A DNA stretch of 49,847 nt from positions 1-49,847 of the forward strand of contig DBXI01000037.1 of NCBI GenBank assembly GCA_002309255.1, read 5' to 3'. The notes under the pieces are model-generated. The model did not search any database and was not told the origin of the DNA. It saw only the letters and a program-made list of their open reading frames with translations. Shown here one piece after another: positions 8,301 through 15,451 of this stretch (its first letter is position 1; each line of letters starts with the position of its first letter). This DNA comes from Bacteroidales bacterium UBA1216. GTDB taxonomy: Bacteria; Bacteroidota; Bacteroidia; Bacteroidales; Paludibacteraceae. The position numbers and the translations under genes are program-made.

Positions 8301-9243
8301 AAACAAGTTTGGAATAGGCATCGAGATTGAGAACAGCTGGGTTACTAACGGTGCACTACCTGCCATCACCCCAACGGATGACAATCCGGTTGGTAGCACA
8401 AGGAAGCTGACTATACAGATCTACCATTCGGACATCACTCCGGAGGACACAACGGATATATCCGAACCCGAACCCATCGTGACCGTGTTCGGCAAGGATG
8501 TGGTGATTATCGACCCGACGGACAGCACCGCCACGATGGACGAGGTGGATGTGTTCGGCGACTCGTCGCTGGTTTATAACCCGCAGGAGAACACCCTGAC
8601 GTTCAGTTCGCTCTCGCTGGAGGTAGGCGACAGTGTATCCACCGCTATCAGCTACACCGGAACGGAGACGCTGACCATCGTGCTCTGCGACAGTTCAACC
8701 ATCTTTGCCGACACGGTTATCTCGTCCATGGGTGACGTGGTTGTGACTGGTGACGGTGTACTGGTAGCCGAAGCTGTCGTGCCGATTATCGGTGCGCCGA
8801 CGGCTTCTATCCTGTTCGACTCGGTGACGATGCACGTGCGCTCACTCAAGTCGCCAGCCGCCGTACGCCGCCGTATACGCGGAATAAAGGTCATAGACGA
8901 GGACGGCGGCCCTGCTCTGTCAGGTTTCTCGTCGGTGGATTACAACAAGACCGCCATCACTCCGCCGGATGCCCAATACGGCGAGATAGAAGTGGAAGGC
9001 GGGGCAGCCGGCGCACCGGCATACGTGATCAATGCGCTGTATGTGGTACGTAACGGTGAGAATGTAGTGCTAACGGAGTTTGACCTGACAGCAATTCCGG
9101 ACAATATCCCCGAGAGCATCGATACCTCGCGTGCCGACCGGCCGCTCGATCCGTCGCAACCGATGTACAACATCCTCGGTCTGCAGGTCGACACATCATA
9201 CAAGGGCGTTGTAATCCAGAACGGACGAAAGTACGTGCAATAA
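2305..9243 (+). CDS. Giant BspA-like leucine-rich-repeat surface protein
   Basis: A secreted or surface protein of 2312 residues. I start at ATG 2305 because it gives a clean signal peptide (MKKIFSFFVAAILSCAVTLQA); an upstream in-frame ATG at 2278 would add nine residues. Visible parts in order: a CBM26-like starch-binding module (about 172-277), BspA-type LRR_5 repeats (301-462), a TICEG...GCDS beta module (471-576), a second long LRR_5 block opened by GTCGDSLTW (579-1031), a second CBM26-like module (1042-1146), two beta-sandwich domains (1156-1470), a third LRR_5 block (1481-1822), a CBM9-like domain (1826-2046) and a beta-rich end. The tail YNILGLQVDTSYKGVVIQ resembles a Bacteroidales sorting tail. 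Adhesion to polysaccharide or host surface is likely from the family. The middle LRR block is clearly AT-richer than the rest, which suggests repeat exchange. Confidence 0.88.
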   Translation: MKKIFSFFVAAILSCAVTLQAEVTAQVAITVKSLSGLSDELLLLEMPGTSAGFDSGWDTEKMVQTDTMAIFLYAVIDGMPCSRYVTDDLNETEIVIQSYVQDADYTFEFGSLGGKQLYLYDAELDSIVPITEDERYAFTCDPGYTLDGRFTIRSEQNDLTGGDDPTTGGDDMMTAYFINSQGWDVRAYIYDWKDENWETVTDDVTTTKAEELINGFEVYMYQFSAGLEKPHFLFMNGTINDGAARTDYQPYSSDRPFFCLDGTLDSSGYANGAWYESPEAYLAAVNDTIKPTESETEHVQIGDLYYNLDVVNRTAAVTFQEEYSQSNYSGLATIVIPSTIEYNVVTYSVTNIGERAFTHCSDLTSVFIPNSIITIGRGAFSDSYNLTSLTIPISVLSIEEYAFEYCLSLTSITSEAITPPTCGTDVFSNVNTSIPLYVPTESVEAYQKADGWGEFTNILPIPGTDLECEPVEMSEDATICEGNMYIWRDMTYAETGVYRDTAWSVSGVCDSVHYVLNLTVQPQDETILDTVFITEGEAYDWNGTSLTESVTYRDTLAAFNGCDSIVTLILIVNQPEQCIIARGTCGDSLTWVLDCDSVLTISGNGAMEDYEYSGYVPWTDYKSDIKQIVIGSNVTSIGDFAFYQHSKITSINLPDNITRIGVHSIAYCEKLTYFAIPQSVVSIGEFAFTGCSGITSPLYNEHVFAYLPNSYSGEYSIPNGVETIAGGAFWQCKNLTGITIPNSVTSIGACAFEGCQSLTDITIPYGVTSIERQTFSSCSNLRSISLPNSLLSIGQFAFSTDHQLTSVNIPTSVLNIEKFAFDGCKGITSIFIPSSVQNIGEGAFKACFNLEHIEVDAGNSIYDSRENCSAIIETTTNTLICGCSNTTIPSSITHIGPHAFSECSRITSFEIPDNIIDIGNSAFNGCYSLVSLILYNNLTSIGNWAFYNCRSLIELSIPKSVTYIGEGAFTGCYGLERIICAIPEPLTIDSTAFKTVNPSIPLYVPEESVELYQNAEYWKEFTNIKAIGDSIVEPQPSDTTSTRTIYLRIIDEWKTETTKYAVWYWMTGKDGTWTDWMTQVDETIWSVQIPASTENVIFCRFNPEAEAPDWNYLWNQTVNLALTDSDLFTITGLAETALYGGVWSVYGEEPQPETGTFTVTFTPEDFAGQGTSGSGGAVAASKDGVKFSCVKAYGAETHLRCYKIDTITITSESTITAIDFTFEEKYQGNLEMHYEVGDKEWMTEVTAQVRITGVNVTVTKSEVVAPDTIVEFPDNSLWPILMDEYTLNKYAGNIVASFIQNDADRFLYVWDNSYTGGDITGKNFYGNKNGYLALVVYGSWSGCGYTLTGDGDSWKNVEPLRQAIIANPEKYYLHLAIKSTDNYSHSFYLFGTETTPFTLGDTTQYGGYIYSNFDRDGEWHEFYIPMERFVDELKNVKVEAGHVIFSALTQGVQGAELNLDAVFFCDEQMKNTLMASDHEILSGTCGDSLTWGLTKDSVLTIEGSGVMYWQGESAPWSNYTDEITSVSLPEGLTNIYNKAFAGCNITSIQIPSSVTSIGSDAFNSTKLASIDIPSGVIEMDGAFSYCRLLSAINVAEDNSKYASINGVLFDKSKTTLLIYPTNKADTTYSVPEGVTAIADRAFQYCSAIESMIVANSVKSIGYQAFWSCTFMHSLVLGTSLDTIGNGAFSGCNSLTSVTVNSASIVGKDYNGQSGSASQSLMMQLGWQVQEIIFGEDITRIGNYALYYPSKSSCKLRTFTFPANIAEIGKGAFYNCKFDELSVPQQVTSIGENAFKNIKQIWYDGSATGSPWGAKCVNNNCATVTTEVDVTDGSIDEWNNLPVDYVFESICPINAKHQALKSLKVYAQDTYINLLVEPDMTLFTDLSWVPFHVYLDTDNSDATGGDDLGLFTDRNTDIYLETALFVENEPYDYNPAVFKWWGEPGGSGWYWQDPTVEHDGNDFWGAIVGEGMLPVGNSQYVDGKFEIQLNRELIPATWDENKFGIGIEIENSWVTNGALPAITPTDDNPVGSTRKLTIQIYHSDITPEDTTDISEPEPIVTVFGKDVVIIDPTDSTATMDEVDVFGDSSLVYNPQENTLTFSSLSLEVGDSVSTAISYTGTETLTIVLCDSSTIFADTVISSMGDVVVTGDGVLVAEAVVPIIGAPTASILFDSVTMHVRSLKSPAAVRRRIRGIKVIDEDGGPALSGFSSVDYNKTAITPPDAQYGEIEVEGGAAGAPAYVINALYVVRNGENVVLTEFDLTAIPDNIPESIDTSRADRPLDPSQPMYNILGLQVDTSYKGVVIQNGRKYVQ

Positions 9244-9280
9244 TTGACAATTGATAAGTGATAATTGACAATTGATAATT
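9244..9280. repeat. TTGACAATTGATAA word-repeat spacer
   Basis: The 37-bp gap consists of three to four degenerate copies of the AATTGACAATTGATAA type. The same words form the spacers at 44508-44534 and 48653-48665. Confidence 0.7.
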
Positions 9281-10894
9281 ATGAACAAACGGATTTATAG
9301 TGTAATAGCGGCAGTGGTGTTGTGCCTCTTCATGCAGACGCATGCCACGGTGTACACAATCTCTGTACCTAACGCCGAGACCTGGACGAACGATGTACTG
9401 AGCGGCAGGAGCTACGGCGATACAGTGCAGTTCAATGTGCCGGTGATCGTGAACCGTAACTACGGGTACGGCGGGTTCAGCGGACTGACCGTGAGCGTGA
9501 GGCGCATCTACTCGCCCACCAACCAAGCCGATCCGCTCAGCGATGAGTACAAGCGCCTGCTGTCGCTGAACAGCAAGGCGGCGTTCAACTTGCAGGGGTG
9601 CGGCTACCACCGCAACGGCGAACGACTGCTGAACCTGAAGGGCATCATTGTTGGCGACCGACAGGTGCAGTACATCTCCGGCACATGGGCGGGCAACAAC
9701 ACCCGCCAGGCTCTGGAGAACACCCCCCCCTCGGTGGATCAGATGGGTACGCACAACGTGCTGGTGTGCGGCGCTAACCTGGAGTACTACTTGGTGCAGA
9801 ACCTCGGAACAGGCTTTGGTCCCGATGACCTATACGAGCACGAGAAGCAGCGCACCAAGGTCAGGAAAGCCTTGGCGACTATTCATGCCGATGTATATGG
9901 ATTGGTAGAGGTGGAACAAGGGCAAGCAGCCCTGAAGGAGATAGCCGCCGACCTGACCCTGCTGACCGGCACGCCATACGACTACGTGGATGACGGAGGC
10001 AGTGCACAAAGCTCATACACCAAGTCCGGATACGTCTATCGCTCAGACAGGATACAACCCGTCGGCATCCTGACGCGCAACAACCAAGGCGTGAAGAACA
10101 GGAAGATGATACAAGGGTTTATCCTGATAGAGAACGGCGAGCGGTTCATCTATAGTATCAACCACTTCAAGGCCAAGTCAGGCACCGGCACAGGCAAAGA
10201 TGCCGACCAGGGCGACGGGCAAGGGATCTACAACCACGCACGCACCCTGGAGGCACAAAGTTTGATACAGAACATGACCTCCTACCAGAGCTTCTACGAG
10301 GACAACGACGTGCTGATCATGGGCGACCTGAACGCCTATGCCAAGGAGGATCCCATCCGCGCGTTCATCGATGCCGGTATGTACGATCTGCACCGCTACT
10401 TCCACGCCGACTCGAGCTATTCGTATGTTTATGGCGAACAGGCCGGCTACCTCGACCACGCCATAGCCAACAAGGCGCTGATCCGCCAAGTGACAGGCAT
10501 GGGAGCATGGCACGTCAACTCCGATGAAAGTGACCAGTACACCTACGACAAGTCGAACGACCAGAGCATCTTCCGCTACAGCGACCACGATCCTGTGCTC
10601 GTCGGTCTGAAACTCGATAGCACGATGTCGGTGCCGATGAAAGAAGTTGACCTGATCGAGAACGTAGAGATTGATGTCACCCCCGATGAGGGCATCTGCC
10701 TCAAGCACGTGGGCGACCTGGGAGAGCAATACGGCTACTACGAGATCTTCGACGTAACAGGCTCGCCCGTGCAGCCCATGACTCGCATTGAGAGCTCGCC
10801 CTGCACCATAGCTACGGAACTGCCAGCAGGCATGTACATAGTGCGCGTGTACTACGCAGGCAAAATCAAGTCGCTGAAGTTCGGAGTAAGGTAA
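9281..10894 (+). CDS. Secreted endonuclease/exonuclease/phosphatase-family protein
   Basis: A 537-residue exported enzyme of the EEP fold, close in layout to extracellular nucleases of the ExeM/NucA type. A signal peptide (MNKRIYSVIAAVVLCLFMQTHA) is followed by an OB-like region with KGIIVGDRQVQYISG, then the catalytic domain: NLEYY, GLVEVEQG (metal-binding Glu), INHFKAKSG, GDLNAY, GYLDHA and SDHDPV are the expected active-site motifs in order, so it should be competent. The end (YYEIFDVTGSPV ... LPAGMYIVRVYYAGK) matches a type IX secretion C-terminal domain. ATG 9281 gives the clean signal peptide. It follows the giant surface protein by 37 bp and may be co-transcribed. A role in scavenging extracellular DNA or phosphate is inferred. 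A run of eight C at 9723-9730 in the coding region could slip. Confidence 0.87.
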   Translation: MNKRIYSVIAAVVLCLFMQTHATVYTISVPNAETWTNDVLSGRSYGDTVQFNVPVIVNRNYGYGGFSGLTVSVRRIYSPTNQADPLSDEYKRLLSLNSKAAFNLQGCGYHRNGERLLNLKGIIVGDRQVQYISGTWAGNNTRQALENTPPSVDQMGTHNVLVCGANLEYYLVQNLGTGFGPDDLYEHEKQRTKVRKALATIHADVYGLVEVEQGQAALKEIAADLTLLTGTPYDYVDDGGSAQSSYTKSGYVYRSDRIQPVGILTRNNQGVKNRKMIQGFILIENGERFIYSINHFKAKSGTGTGKDADQGDGQGIYNHARTLEAQSLIQNMTSYQSFYEDNDVLIMGDLNAYAKEDPIRAFIDAGMYDLHRYFHADSSYSYVYGEQAGYLDHAIANKALIRQVTGMGAWHVNSDESDQYTYDKSNDQSIFRYSDHDPVLVGLKLDSTMSVPMKEVDLIENVEIDVTPDEGICLKHVGDLGEQYGYYEIFDVTGSPVQPMTRIESSPCTIATELPAGMYIVRVYYAGKIKSLKFGVR

Positions 10895-10964
10895 GACCGC
10901 TACGCTGAAAGAGCAAAGACCGCAGCAACGTTTTGCTGCTGAAAGAACAAGAAACAAAGGCTGA
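10895..10964 (+). repeat. GACCGC...GCTGAAAGA hairpin modules (E), two units
   Basis: Two units: GACCGCTACGCTGAAAGAGC and GACCGCAGC, loop, GCTGCTGAAAGAAC, separated by AAA. Each is a small hairpin followed by an A-rich tail. Related units lie at 13516-13569, 23085-23125, 32859-32920 (inside murC), 35955-36016, 37337-37367 and 42904-43047. Confidence 0.65.
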
Positions 10965-13040
10965 ATGGATCTATTTGACAATATACCTATCGAGCAACAA
11001 GGCCTGACGGCGGAGCAAGAGATTAAAGCCTTGCGTACCGAACTGGCAGAGCAGAACTACAAGTACTACGTTCTGTCGGCACCCACTATGTCCGACCGCG
11101 AGTTCGACGAGAAGATGCACAGGTTGCAGGAGTTGGAAGCAGCTCATCCCGAGCTGTTTGACCCCAACAGCCCGACACAAAAAGTCGGCTCGGATATTCA
11201 ACCGGTGAGCGGTGAGCGGTTAGCGGTGAGCGGTGAAGGTTTTCCGAGGATCAAGCATCGCTATCCGATGCTTTCGCTGGCGAACACCTATTCGCGCGAG
11301 GAGGTTGAAGACTGGGTGCGCAAGCTCCCGCCGAACGTGGAGATAGTAGCCGAACTCAAGTACGACGGCCTGAGCATATCGCTCTGGTACGAGCACGGTC
11401 AGTTAGTGCACGCCGTAACGCGTGGCGATGGCACAGAAGGCGATGATGTGCTGCCGAATATAAGAACGATAGCAGCTATTCCGCAGACGTTGATTGATGC
11501 GCCTGAGCGATTAGAGTTAAGGGGCGAGGTTCTGCTGCCGTGGGAACGGTTTGAGGCACTAAACAAGCAGCGTGAGGAACAGGAGGAACCTCTCTTCGCC
11601 AACCCGCGTAACGCAGCGTCCGGCACGCTCAAGCTCCAAGACACCCGCGAGGTTGCCCACCGCGGACTGACCTGTTTCCTTTATTACATGCTTGGCGAAC
11701 AGTTGCCCGGCAGAACGCACTATGAGCGATTGGAGCAAGCACGTGCCTGGGGTTTCCCTGTGAGTGATGCTATCAAGATTTGCCACAACGTAGATGAAGT
11801 GATGAACTTCATAGCTTACTGGGACACCGAGCGCAAGAACCTGCCTGTCGCCACCGACGGCATCGTGCTCAAGGTCAACAGCCTAGCCGAGCAAGAAGAG
11901 CTCGGATATACTGCGAAGTCCCCGCGCTGGGCAATAGCATACAAATTCGCAGCCGAACGCCAGCCCACCACCCTGCGACAAATAACCTATCAGGTCGGAC
12001 GCACAGGTGTGATAACGCCCGTCGCCAACCTCGACCCCATACAACTATCGGGCACGATCGTCCAGCGTGCCACGTTGCATAACGAGGACTTCATCCGCCA
12101 GCTCGGTATAACCGAGGGCGACCGCGTCTTTGTGGAGAAAGGTGGGGAGATTATACCGAAGATTGTCGGCAAAGCAGAAGACGATACTACTAGGCAGTCT
12201 AGTAATCCTAGTCAGCCTAGGACGCCTAGTTTCATAACTCACTGTCCCGAATGCGGCACACCGCTCGTTCGCGTGGAAGGCGAGGCTGCGTGGCGTTGTC
12301 CGAACGAGCTGAGCTGTCCGCCGCAACTGAAAGGCCGGCTGGAGCACTTCGTCAGCCGCAAGGCGATGAACATTGAGGGCCTCGGCAGCGAAACGATCGC
12401 CCTACTCTACGACAAGGGACTACTCCACTCTGTTGCAGACATCTACTCTCTCCGTCAGGAGGACCTCGCAGCACAGGAACGCCTCGGCGACAAGTCGGCG
12501 CAGAACATCCTCGCGTCTGTCGAAGCCTCCAAGCAAGTGCCTTGGCCGCGCGTGCTGTTTGCCTTGGGCATTCGCATGGTGGGTGAGACGACGGCGAAGA
12601 AGATTGCCAAACGTTTCCGCTCGATTGATGCCCTGCAATGGGCGAGCAAGGAGGAACTCACCGCCATCGAGGATGTAGGCGAACAGATAGCGGATAATAT
12701 CGTTGCGTACTTTGCCGACTTGCGCAATTTAGAAATAATAACCCGTCTGCAAGCCGCAGGAGTTCAGTTGGCAAGCAACGAGCGGGAAGCCGCAGCAAGC
12801 GTACCGCAAGTATTAGCCGGCAAGACGATTGTTATATCCGGCACGTTCACCGAGCACTCGCGCGACGAGTACAAGCAGATGATTGAGGATTACGGAGGCA
12901 AGAACAGCGGTTCGGTGAGCAAGAAGACCGACTTTATCCTCGCCGGCGATAACATGGGACCCAGTAAACTCGAAAAAGCCAACGCCTTAGGCGTCAAACT
13001 AATAAGTGAGCAGGAATTTCTGCAGATGATACATGGATAA
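10965..13040 (+). CDS. ligA: NAD+-dependent DNA ligase
   Basis: Joins nicked DNA in replication and repair using NAD+. The 691 residues cover the full family layout: Ia domain (EQNYKYYVLSAPTMSDREFD), adenylation domain with ELKYDG (Lys132 takes the AMP), OB fold (HNEDFIRQLGITEGDRVFVEKGGEIIPKI), a four-cysteine zinc finger (CPEC ... CPNELSC, about 427-451), helix-hairpin-helix repeats, and a C-terminal BRCT domain from about 617. Two segments look inserted compared with the family: PVSGERLAVSGEGF near residue 82, encoded by five 7-bp GGTGAGC units (11204-11238), and SSNPSQPRTPS just before the zinc finger, encoded by five CTAG words spaced 9 bp apart (12190-12229). Both are in loops, so activity should be kept. 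The stop overlaps the next gene by 8 bases. Confidence 0.97.
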   Translation: MDLFDNIPIEQQGLTAEQEIKALRTELAEQNYKYYVLSAPTMSDREFDEKMHRLQELEAAHPELFDPNSPTQKVGSDIQPVSGERLAVSGEGFPRIKHRYPMLSLANTYSREEVEDWVRKLPPNVEIVAELKYDGLSISLWYEHGQLVHAVTRGDGTEGDDVLPNIRTIAAIPQTLIDAPERLELRGEVLLPWERFEALNKQREEQEEPLFANPRNAASGTLKLQDTREVAHRGLTCFLYYMLGEQLPGRTHYERLEQARAWGFPVSDAIKICHNVDEVMNFIAYWDTERKNLPVATDGIVLKVNSLAEQEELGYTAKSPRWAIAYKFAAERQPTTLRQITYQVGRTGVITPVANLDPIQLSGTIVQRATLHNEDFIRQLGITEGDRVFVEKGGEIIPKIVGKAEDDTTRQSSNPSQPRTPSFITHCPECGTPLVRVEGEAAWRCPNELSCPPQLKGRLEHFVSRKAMNIEGLGSETIALLYDKGLLHSVADIYSLRQEDLAAQERLGDKSAQNILASVEASKQVPWPRVLFALGIRMVGETTAKKIAKRFRSIDALQWASKEELTAIEDVGEQIADNIVAYFADLRNLEIITRLQAAGVQLASNEREAAASVPQVLAGKTIVISGTFTEHSRDEYKQMIEDYGGKNSGSVSKKTDFILAGDNMGPSKLEKANALGVKLISEQEFLQMIHG
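11204..11238 (+). repeat. 7-bp tandem repeat inside ligA
   Basis: Five consecutive units: GGTGAGC, GGTGAGC, GGTTAGC, GGTGAGC, GGTGAAG. They encode VSGERLAVSGEG between the Ia domain and the adenylation domain. This simple-word type of sequence resembles the spacers of this genome rather than ligase coding DNA. Confidence 0.75.
12190..12229 (+). repeat. CTAG-word repeat inside ligA
   Basis: CTAG occurs at 12190, 12199, 12208, 12217 and 12226, a strict 9-bp period that keeps the frame. CTAG is usually scarce in bacterial DNA. An equivalent CTAG array with an 8-bp period forms the moxR-DUF58 spacer at 22078-22113. Confidence 0.75.
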
Positions 13041-13515
13041 ACTAAACACTTGGATATTTCGCTACAACAAGCGCAAGCAGCCGCAACGCGACGTGCTGAT
13101 GCTGAACTACAGCAAGGTGCGCTCCATCGCTCTGGTTTATGAGCAAGGCATCGACGACAAGGCAACAGCACTGCTCGTCAAGCGTCTGGAACGCGATGGA
13201 GCAATGGTCGAGGTCGTGGGCTACGAGCCCAAACACGACTTCAACTTCCTCGGCCGGGTGCGCGAACAGGCCATGCAAAGCTTGCCCACGCAGCGCTTTG
13301 ACTTGCTGCTCGACCTGAGCACGCACTACTACCTCGGCACGCAGTACATCCTCATGGCTATTGATGCAACCTTCAAGGCCGGACTGCGTTTCCCCGACGT
13401 GCCAGAACAAGACCAGCAGGGCATCCTCGACATGATGGTTAGTTTGCCTGACAATCCTACCCCCGAGGACATCGCCGAACAAGTGATACATTTTCTAAAG
13501 ATGATTAACTCATAG
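13033..13515 (+). CDS. Conserved small protein between ligA and dapA (DUF6913-like)
   Basis: A 160-residue soluble protein of unknown function. It starts inside the ligA end (8-base overlap), so the two are translationally linked, and dapA follows after 56 bp. I believe a gene of this kind sits between ligA and dapA in other Bacteroidales and carries a DUF6913-type annotation, but that is from memory. The N-terminus is basic (RYNKRKQPQR); the middle reads like an alpha/beta fold (VRSIALVYEQGIDDKATALL, then FDLLLDLSTHYYLGTQYILM). There is no signal peptide, membrane segment or recognisable catalytic motif. Confidence 0.75.
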   Translation: MDKLNTWIFRYNKRKQPQRDVLMLNYSKVRSIALVYEQGIDDKATALLVKRLERDGAMVEVVGYEPKHDFNFLGRVREQAMQSLPTQRFDLLLDLSTHYYLGTQYILMAIDATFKAGLRFPDVPEQDQQGILDMMVSLPDNPTPEDIAEQVIHFLKMINS

Positions 13516-13569
13516 ATAGACCGGCTTCGCCTGAAAGAGCAAAGACCGTTTCACTGAAAGAATAAAGAC
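13516..13569 (+). repeat. E hairpin modules before dapA
   Basis: Two E units: GACCGGCTTCGCCTGAAAGA (stem GGC/GCC around TTC) and GACCGTTTCACTGAAAGAAT, each followed by AAAGAC. They fill the gap up to the dapA start. Confidence 0.65.
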
Positions 13570-13571
13570 AA

Positions 13572-14465
13572 ATGAAAGAAACAAAGATATCCGGATTAGG
13601 AACAGCACTGGTGACACCGTTCACTGCGAGTGGTAAGGTGGATTTGGATGCCTTGCATCGTCTGCTGGACAGGCAGCTTAATGCTAAGGTGGATTTCCTC
13701 GTTGTGCTCGGCACGACAGGCGAACCGGTGACCATGACGCCACGCGAGCAACAGTTGGTGCGTAAGACCATCGTCGAGCACATCGCCGGTCGTATTCCTT
13801 TGGTACTCGGAGTAGGCGGCAACTGCACCCAGGAGGTCGTGGAGCGTTTAGGGTTACTGAAGGACGAACTCAAACACAACTACGCGGCTATCCTGAGCGT
13901 CTGCCCGTTCTACAACAAGCCGCAACAGGAAGGCCTCTACCGCCACTTTGCGGCAATAGCCGAAGCCTCGCCCGTGCCGGTCATTCTATACAATGTGCCC
14001 GGACGAACCGGCGTGAACCTGCTGCCGGAGACAACACTGCGTCTGGCGGCGGACTTCCCGCACCGCATCATCGGTGTCAAGGAAGCATCGGGCAACATGG
14101 AGCAGATCAAGACGATTATCCGTGGTGTACGCGGCAGCTCGTTCATCGTGCTCTCCGGCGATGACGGACTGACGGCACCGCTCATGCTCGACGGTGCACA
14201 CGGCTTGATTTCTGTGCTCTCCAACGCTCTGCCCGAGGCAGCGATGCAACTGGTGCATCAACCCTCATTGGAGCAACAACAGGCGTTGGACGGACTAATC
14301 CGCGCCCTCTTTGCCGAAGGCAACCCCACGGGCATCAAAGCGCTACTGTCCTTGCAAGGCGCAATGATCGACCAAGTACGTCTGCCACTCGTGCCGGCAT
14401 CCGACGGACTGAAAAACGAACTACGTAAACAACTACAGGCTTATGAAGATAGCTATATTCGGTAA
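13572..14465 (+). CDS. dapA: 4-hydroxy-tetrahydrodipicolinate synthase
   Basis: Condenses pyruvate with aspartate semialdehyde, the first committed step of lysine and meso-diaminopimelate synthesis in the cytoplasm. The 297-residue TIM barrel has normal family length and every key residue: Thr48-Thr49 in LGTTGEP, Tyr140 in ILYNVPGRTG, and the Schiff-base Lys170 in IIGVKEASGN. GDDGL near residue 198 is the usual late barrel loop. Its last 23 bases overlap nadK, which implies coupled translation. The dapA product feeds peptidoglycan, as do the later murC and fts genes, although these lie 18 kb away. Confidence 0.97.
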   Translation: MKETKISGLGTALVTPFTASGKVDLDALHRLLDRQLNAKVDFLVVLGTTGEPVTMTPREQQLVRKTIVEHIAGRIPLVLGVGGNCTQEVVERLGLLKDELKHNYAAILSVCPFYNKPQQEGLYRHFAAIAEASPVPVILYNVPGRTGVNLLPETTLRLAADFPHRIIGVKEASGNMEQIKTIIRGVRGSSFIVLSGDDGLTAPLMLDGAHGLISVLSNALPEAAMQLVHQPSLEQQQALDGLIRALFAEGNPTGIKALLSLQGAMIDQVRLPLVPASDGLKNELRKQLQAYEDSYIR

Positions 14466-15312
14466 CGCAATGAAGCGCCTCACACTGGATGAGGTGCCGC
14501 ATCTGTTGGAGTTTCTTGAACTGCGTCAGGTAGAGGTATATCTGTCCCAAGAACTGCGGCAGGAGATGAACCTGCGCGAGTATCCGCCTTTCCCCGTCGA
14601 GGATGAAGCGTGGGAGACTTTCACCGCAGAAGGCAACATGATCGACTTCGCCCTGTCTATCGGCGGCGATGGCACGTTCCTCACCACGGCGTCAATCATC
14701 GGCAACAGGAACATCCCCATCGTGGGCATCAACTGCGGACATCTGGGTTTCTTGGCCGAGGTGCAGACTCAGCAGGTGGACATCATCATGGAGCAGCTCA
14801 TCAAAGGGCGTTACACCATTGAGCAACGTTCGATTCTTGAGGTCGAGGGTGAAGGCGGACATATATCCTGCCCGTTTGCGTTGAACGAGGTAGCTGTGAT
14901 GAAGTCAGGTTTGTCATCCATGTTGGAGATTGAGGCGAGCGTCAACGGCGAGCACCTGCACACCTACGAAGCGGACGGTCTGGTTATCTCCACGCCCACC
15001 GGCTCTACGGCGTATAACCTGAGTGTCGGAGGTCCTTTGATGGAACCGCATGTGAAGGCAATCATCCTCTCACCTATCGCTACGCATCGGCTGTCGGTAC
15101 GCCCGTTGGTTATACCCGATGACTGGACGATTGACCTCAAGGTGCACAGCCGCAACGGCAACTACCTGATCTCCGTGGACGGCCGCAGCCAGTCGCTGCT
15201 CAACGAGGTCGAACTGCACATCCGCAAAGCGGCGTACACCACCAAGGTCGTACAGCTGGAAGAGCACTCTTTCATCCAAGCGCTGAAAGACAAGCTCCAA
15301 TGGGGCAAATAG
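14443..15312 (+). CDS. nadK: NAD kinase
   Basis: Phosphorylates NAD+ to NADP+ in the cytoplasm. The 289 residues contain the diagnostic GGDGT (74-78), NCGHLGFLAEV, and the NE...YEADGLVISTPTGSTAYNLS block that binds NAD and ATP. ATG 14443 lies inside the end of dapA, and the N-terminus MKIAIFGNAMK is the standard Rossmann-like start of Bacteroidetes NadK. A palindrome and a possible terminator follow before fmt. Confidence 0.97.
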   Translation: MKIAIFGNAMKRLTLDEVPHLLEFLELRQVEVYLSQELRQEMNLREYPPFPVEDEAWETFTAEGNMIDFALSIGGDGTFLTTASIIGNRNIPIVGINCGHLGFLAEVQTQQVDIIMEQLIKGRYTIEQRSILEVEGEGGHISCPFALNEVAVMKSGLSSMLEIEASVNGEHLHTYEADGLVISTPTGSTAYNLSVGGPLMEPHVKAIILSPIATHRLSVRPLVIPDDWTIDLKVHSRNGNYLISVDGRSQSLLNEVELHIRKAAYTTKVVQLEEHSFIQALKDKLQWGK

Positions 15313-15451
15313 GTTTTGTTTTTTCTTGGCATCTTCGGCTTTTTTGTTCGGTCACTATGGTCACCATAGCTCCCTCACAAGAAAAACCAAATCTGCTCAA
15401 GAAAAATTCAAAACTTTGAAATCTTGAAATCTTGAAATTAGAAATCTTCAA
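15313..15451 (+). other. nadK-fmt spacer with palindrome and word repeats
   Basis: CTATGGTCACCATAG (15355-15369) is a perfect palindrome with a 1-nt centre. TTTTTTCTTG early in the spacer can pair with CAAGAAAAAACC-type sequence at about 15377-15388, giving a larger terminator-like fold. The last 45 bp are GAAATCTT word repeats (GAAATCTTGAAATCTTGAAA). No gene is seen. Confidence 0.5.
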
